DNA of 64,000 nt from the NCBI GenBank assembly GCA_902800715.1, contig CADCFN010000003.1, positions 124,001 through 188,000 of the forward strand. Direction: 5' to 3'. Both the position numbers and the translations under genes were made by a program. Shown piece after piece: positions 61,834-64,000 of this stretch. The notes under the pieces are model-generated. The model was not told where the DNA came from and did no database searches. It worked only from the letters and a program-made list of their open reading frames with translations. The stretch comes from an uncultured Bacteroidales bacterium (lineage in GTDB: Bacteria > Bacteroidota > Bacteroidia > Bacteroidales > Muribaculaceae). The stretch's first letter is position 1. Every line of letters begins with the position of its first letter.

Positions 61834-62652
61834 CTAGATGTTACCGCGGTAGGCGTCGATTGCCTTTTTTACCGAGCCGTGGAGCAGAAGCAGGCGCTTG
61901 GCTTCCTCGTAGGGGAGCTTGAGTTCCTCGACGAGCCAGCGGGTGCCACGGTCCACGAGTTTCTGGTTGGTAAGCTGCATGTTTACCATCTTGTTGCCCT
62001 TGACGCGCCCCATCTGAATCATGACGCTGGTCGAAATCATGTTGCAGATGAGTTTCTGGCCCGTGCCGCTCTTCATGCGTGAGGAACCGGTGACGTACTC
62101 GGGACCGACAATCATCTCGATGGCGATTTCGGCAACCTGGCTCACGGGCGCATCGGGGTTGCTGGTGATGGCTGCGGTGAGGCAGCCGTTGGCACGCGCG
62201 TCACGCAGGGCGCCGATGACATAAGGTGTCGTGCCCGATGCCGCGATGCCGATGACCGTGTCGAGGGGTGTCACTTTGTACTCCAGCAGGTCTTTCCAGC
62301 CTTGGGTGGTATCGTCCTCGGCATTCTCGACAGCGTTGCGTAGGGCGATATCACCGCCAGCGATGATGCCTATAATCCACCCAGGTGACATGCCGAAAGT
62401 GGGCGGTATCTCGCTGGCGTCAAGTACGCCAAGACGTCCACTCGTGCCAGCGCCCATGTAGAAGATGCGTCCGCCCTTTTTCATGCGCTCGACGATGCCA
62501 ATGACAAGTCTCTCGATTTGAGGAATCGCCCTCTGCACCGCATCTGCCACCTTGTGGTCCTCCTGGTTGATTTCGGTGAGCAATTCACGCACCGACTTCT
62601 TTTCCAGGTTATCATATAGCGACTCTTGTTCGCTGATTTTTTCAAAAGCCAT
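61834..62652 (-). CDS. murQ: N-acetylmuramic acid 6-phosphate etherase
   Basis: Cleaves the lactyl ether of MurNAc-6-phosphate to give GlcNAc-6-phosphate and lactate, in cell-wall sugar recovery. The 272-residue SIS-domain protein has FYMGAGTSGRLGVLDASEIP, PTFGMSPGWIIGIIAGGDIA, AENAEDDTTQG, GIAASGTTPYVIGAL and the C-terminal KMVNMQLTNQKLVDRGTRWL. It is cytoplasmic. It follows the kinase gene by 41 bases. Confidence 0.95.
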   Translation of the reverse strand: MAFEKISEQESLYDNLEKKSVRELLTEINQEDHKVADAVQRAIPQIERLVIGIVERMKKGGRIFYMGAGTSGRLGVLDASEIPPTFGMSPGWIIGIIAGGDIALRNAVENAEDDTTQGWKDLLEYKVTPLDTVIGIAASGTTPYVIGALRDARANGCLTAAITSNPDAPVSQVAEIAIEMIVGPEYVTGSSRMKSGTGQKLICNMISTSVMIQMGRVKGNKMVNMQLTNQKLVDRGTRWLVEELKLPYEEAKRLLLLHGSVKKAIDAYRGNI

Positions 62653-62693
62653 AATCTAAATCAGTTTCTGGTTTCACTCGTGCAAAGCGGGCA

Positions 62694-63545
62694 TCAAGCC
62701 TCGGTGGTATGGTACTTCACCAGGCCCTCCATCGGTTCCCTGATGATGACACCGATGTTGATACCCAGCGCCTCGGCGGCCTCCTGCAGCACAGCCTTCT
62801 CAAACAGGGCAATGGAGCCCACGAAGTTACAAGGCAGTTCCTTGTATTTGGGATAGCTTGCCACATTGCGCTTGAAGAAATCGGTGAACGAACGGAAGAC
62901 GATATCATGAATCGCCGGCTCCTCGATGTTGTGCTCCAGGAACGGGGCAAACTGTGCCAGGAAGCGGTTGGCGGCAGGTTTGCGGTAAACCGACGTGATA
63001 ATGGTCGTGTAGTCCAGGTTATACTCCTTCATGAACTTGTCACAGAGGTGCTGGGGCAGCTGCTTCTTCAGCACATCGCCCACGAGCAGTTTGCCCAAGA
63101 CGGCACCGCTGCCCTCATCGCCGAGGATATAGCCCAGCGGCGACACATTCATCACCACCTTCTCACCGTCGTAGTAGCACGAATTGCTGCCCGTGCCCAA
63201 GATGCAGGCGATGCCAGGCTTGCGACCGCACACGGCACGTGCTGCAGCGAGCAAGTCGCTTGCCACCTCGACCTTGCCTGCGCTAGGCAGATTGGCACGC
63301 AGCGCGTTCACCACCTGCTGCTTGATTTCGTCCGAGATGATGCCTGCGCCATAGTAATGAATCTCGTCCACCTTGTAATTGGTGAGATGAGGAATCAGCT
63401 CACGCTTGATTTGTTCCTTCATCTCCTCCTCGGTGAGCAGGAGAGCGTTCATACCGGTAGTGAAAATCTGAGCTACCTTTTCTTTTCCGTTGAGCAGCGT
63501 CCAGTTGATTTTGGTGGAGCCGCAGTCAGCAATAAGTATCATCAT
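62694..63545 (-). CDS. murK: N-acetylmuramic acid/N-acetylglucosamine kinase (MurK, BadF/BcrA ATPase fold)
   Basis: Phosphorylates MurNAc (and probably GlcNAc) entering the cytoplasm. The 283-residue kinase has the phosphate-1 loop ILIADCGSTKINWTLLNGKE and the phosphate-2 loop IACILGTGSNSCYYDGEKVV, then GDEGSGAVLGKLLVGDVLKK, the acetylated-amino-sugar kinase pattern. The order transporter-kinase-etherase matches the murT-murK-murQ operon described for Tannerella forsythia, which is the reason for the symbol. A GlcNAc kinase role alone is the alternative. Confidence 0.82.
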   Translation of the reverse strand: MMILIADCGSTKINWTLLNGKEKVAQIFTTGMNALLLTEEEMKEQIKRELIPHLTNYKVDEIHYYGAGIISDEIKQQVVNALRANLPSAGKVEVASDLLAAARAVCGRKPGIACILGTGSNSCYYDGEKVVMNVSPLGYILGDEGSGAVLGKLLVGDVLKKQLPQHLCDKFMKEYNLDYTTIITSVYRKPAANRFLAQFAPFLEHNIEEPAIHDIVFRSFTDFFKRNVASYPKYKELPCNFVGSIALFEKAVLQEAAEALGINIGVIIREPMEGLVKYHTTEA

Positions 63546-63622
63546 AATATCTTGTTATTTGGTTAATATTGTCTTGAAGGATTGGATTATCTGGACATGC
63601 CGGATGTCCTGGATTATCTGGA
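63546..63622. repeat. Short direct repeats and hairpin between murT-like and murK genes
   Basis: GGATTATCTGGA-type units occur three times, and GGACAT-GCCGG-ATGTCC (63593-63609) forms a small hairpin. The stretch is an operon spacer without coding capacity. Confidence 0.5.
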
Positions 63623-64000
63623 TTATATCTTGATGTAGATTTTCTTTTTGTAGAGGATGTGGCCGACAATCCAGTTGAGCAGCACGAAGCAAATGGCATA
63701 CAGCGCCGAAGCAGTGTACTCATCGCAGAACGTCGTGAAGAAGTTATACACAGCCCTGTGAATGGATAGAGCGCCGCCCTCGGCATCGTGGCCGATGGGA
63801 ATGGCACTGAACAGGATGGACAATATCGTGCCCAACAGGTAGAGCGCCAACGGATTGACACCGAAGGACTCAAAGAAGCGTGTCCAACCGCCCTTCTTGC
63901 CCTTGATATCGACAAAGTGGATGAGCATCGCCTGGATGCACATCGCCATGCCGCAGGTAATCATAACGAAGGTCGAGGACCACATCTTCTTGCCACAGGG
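63623..64000 (-). CDS. MurT-like MurNAc transporter / NagX-type membrane protein, C-terminal part only
   Basis: The frame is open to the window edge, so only the last ~126 residues are seen. They contain at least three hydrophobic segments (FVMITCGMAMCIQAMLIHFV, ALYLLGTILSILFSAIPIG, YAICFVLLNWIVGHILYKKK) and the FFESFGVNPLALYLLG stretch typical of the DUF5009/COG4299 (NagX-like) family. In Tannerella forsythia a protein of this family next to murK and murQ is the MurNAc transporter MurT. The same gene order here supports that role; the catalytic or transport core lies outside the window. Confidence 0.7.
   Translation of the reverse strand, partial: PCGKKMWSSTFVMITCGMAMCIQAMLIHFVDIKGKKGGWTRFFESFGVNPLALYLLGTILSILFSAIPIGHDAEGGALSIHRAVYNFFTTFCDEYTASALYAICFVLLNWIVGHILYKKKIYIKI

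Overview
This 64-kb window is chromosomal DNA from a Bacteroidales bacterium, most likely of the gut family Muribaculaceae. The evidence is Bacteroidota-type promoters (TTTG, about 19-20 bp, TAnnTTTG), no usable Shine-Dalgarno pattern, an Oar-type TonB receptor with a BACON lipoprotein, gingipain-like cleaved-adhesin proteins with C-terminal sorting-like domains, dockerin-ended secreted proteins, a TamL-type outer-membrane assembly lipoprotein and a MurT-MurK-MurQ cluster. Family-level placement is inference. No tRNA, rRNA, prophage or CRISPR array was seen.

Layout. 0-4.3 kb: a glycerophosphodiester-use operon (truncated GlpT, lipoprotein phosphodiesterase, porin). 4.7-11 kb: secreted proteins, an AlsT-type symporter, the SRP RNA gene, an ATP-grasp gene, an NPP-type phosphodiesterase and a dead REP-associated transposase. 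11.6-21.2 kb: BACON lipoprotein plus TonB receptor, ruvC, and a large multi-domain alpha-amylase with a dockerin-like tail. 21.7-28.2 kb: HAD phosphatase, AspT-type transporter, two cleaved-adhesin proteins. 28.3-41.4 kb: mostly a minus-strand housekeeping and envelope run (TamL, TPR, kdsA, rsmE, nucleoside permease, bifunctional nuclease, phosphoethanolamine transferase, mnmA, DoxX, DUF5106-like). 42-43.5 kb: a second dockerin-tailed protein. 43.7-60.7 kb: a minus-strand surface-polysaccharide locus starting at a good promoter at 60.93-60.96 kb. 61.1-64 kb: SGNH hydrolase, MurQ, MurK and the end of MurT.

Three things stand out. (1) In the polysaccharide locus each of four GT2 genes is followed by the start of a UDP-galactopyranose mutase gene (glf). 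One is intact and three are relics of 15-29 codons. Three of the four junctions keep the same 4-base stop/start overlap, so glf start codons look like joints at which glycosyltransferase cassettes were added. The GT2 genes are also mosaics of GC-rich conserved front halves and AT-rich variable back halves. (2) Seventeen copies of a GC-rich hairpin (8-bp arms, 4-base loop) lie in seven intergenic clusters. All point the same way whatever the flanking genes do, their arms show compensatory changes, and one cluster lies beside a broken HUH/Y1 transposase, which suggests a REP/RAYT system. (3) Heptanucleotide arrays sit between genes, and the only possible start codon of mnmA (TTG) lies inside a degenerate unit of one of them.

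The polysaccharide locus also has two ATP-grasp ligases, a PP-loop ATPase with a cysteine cluster, an epimerase, a GT61 transferase, an acyltransferase and a sugar aminotransferase. This set suggests a glycan with an amide-linked or amino-acid-like decoration. An unidentified, strongly structured minus-strand transcript at about 38.4-38.7 kb is a further candidate for something new.
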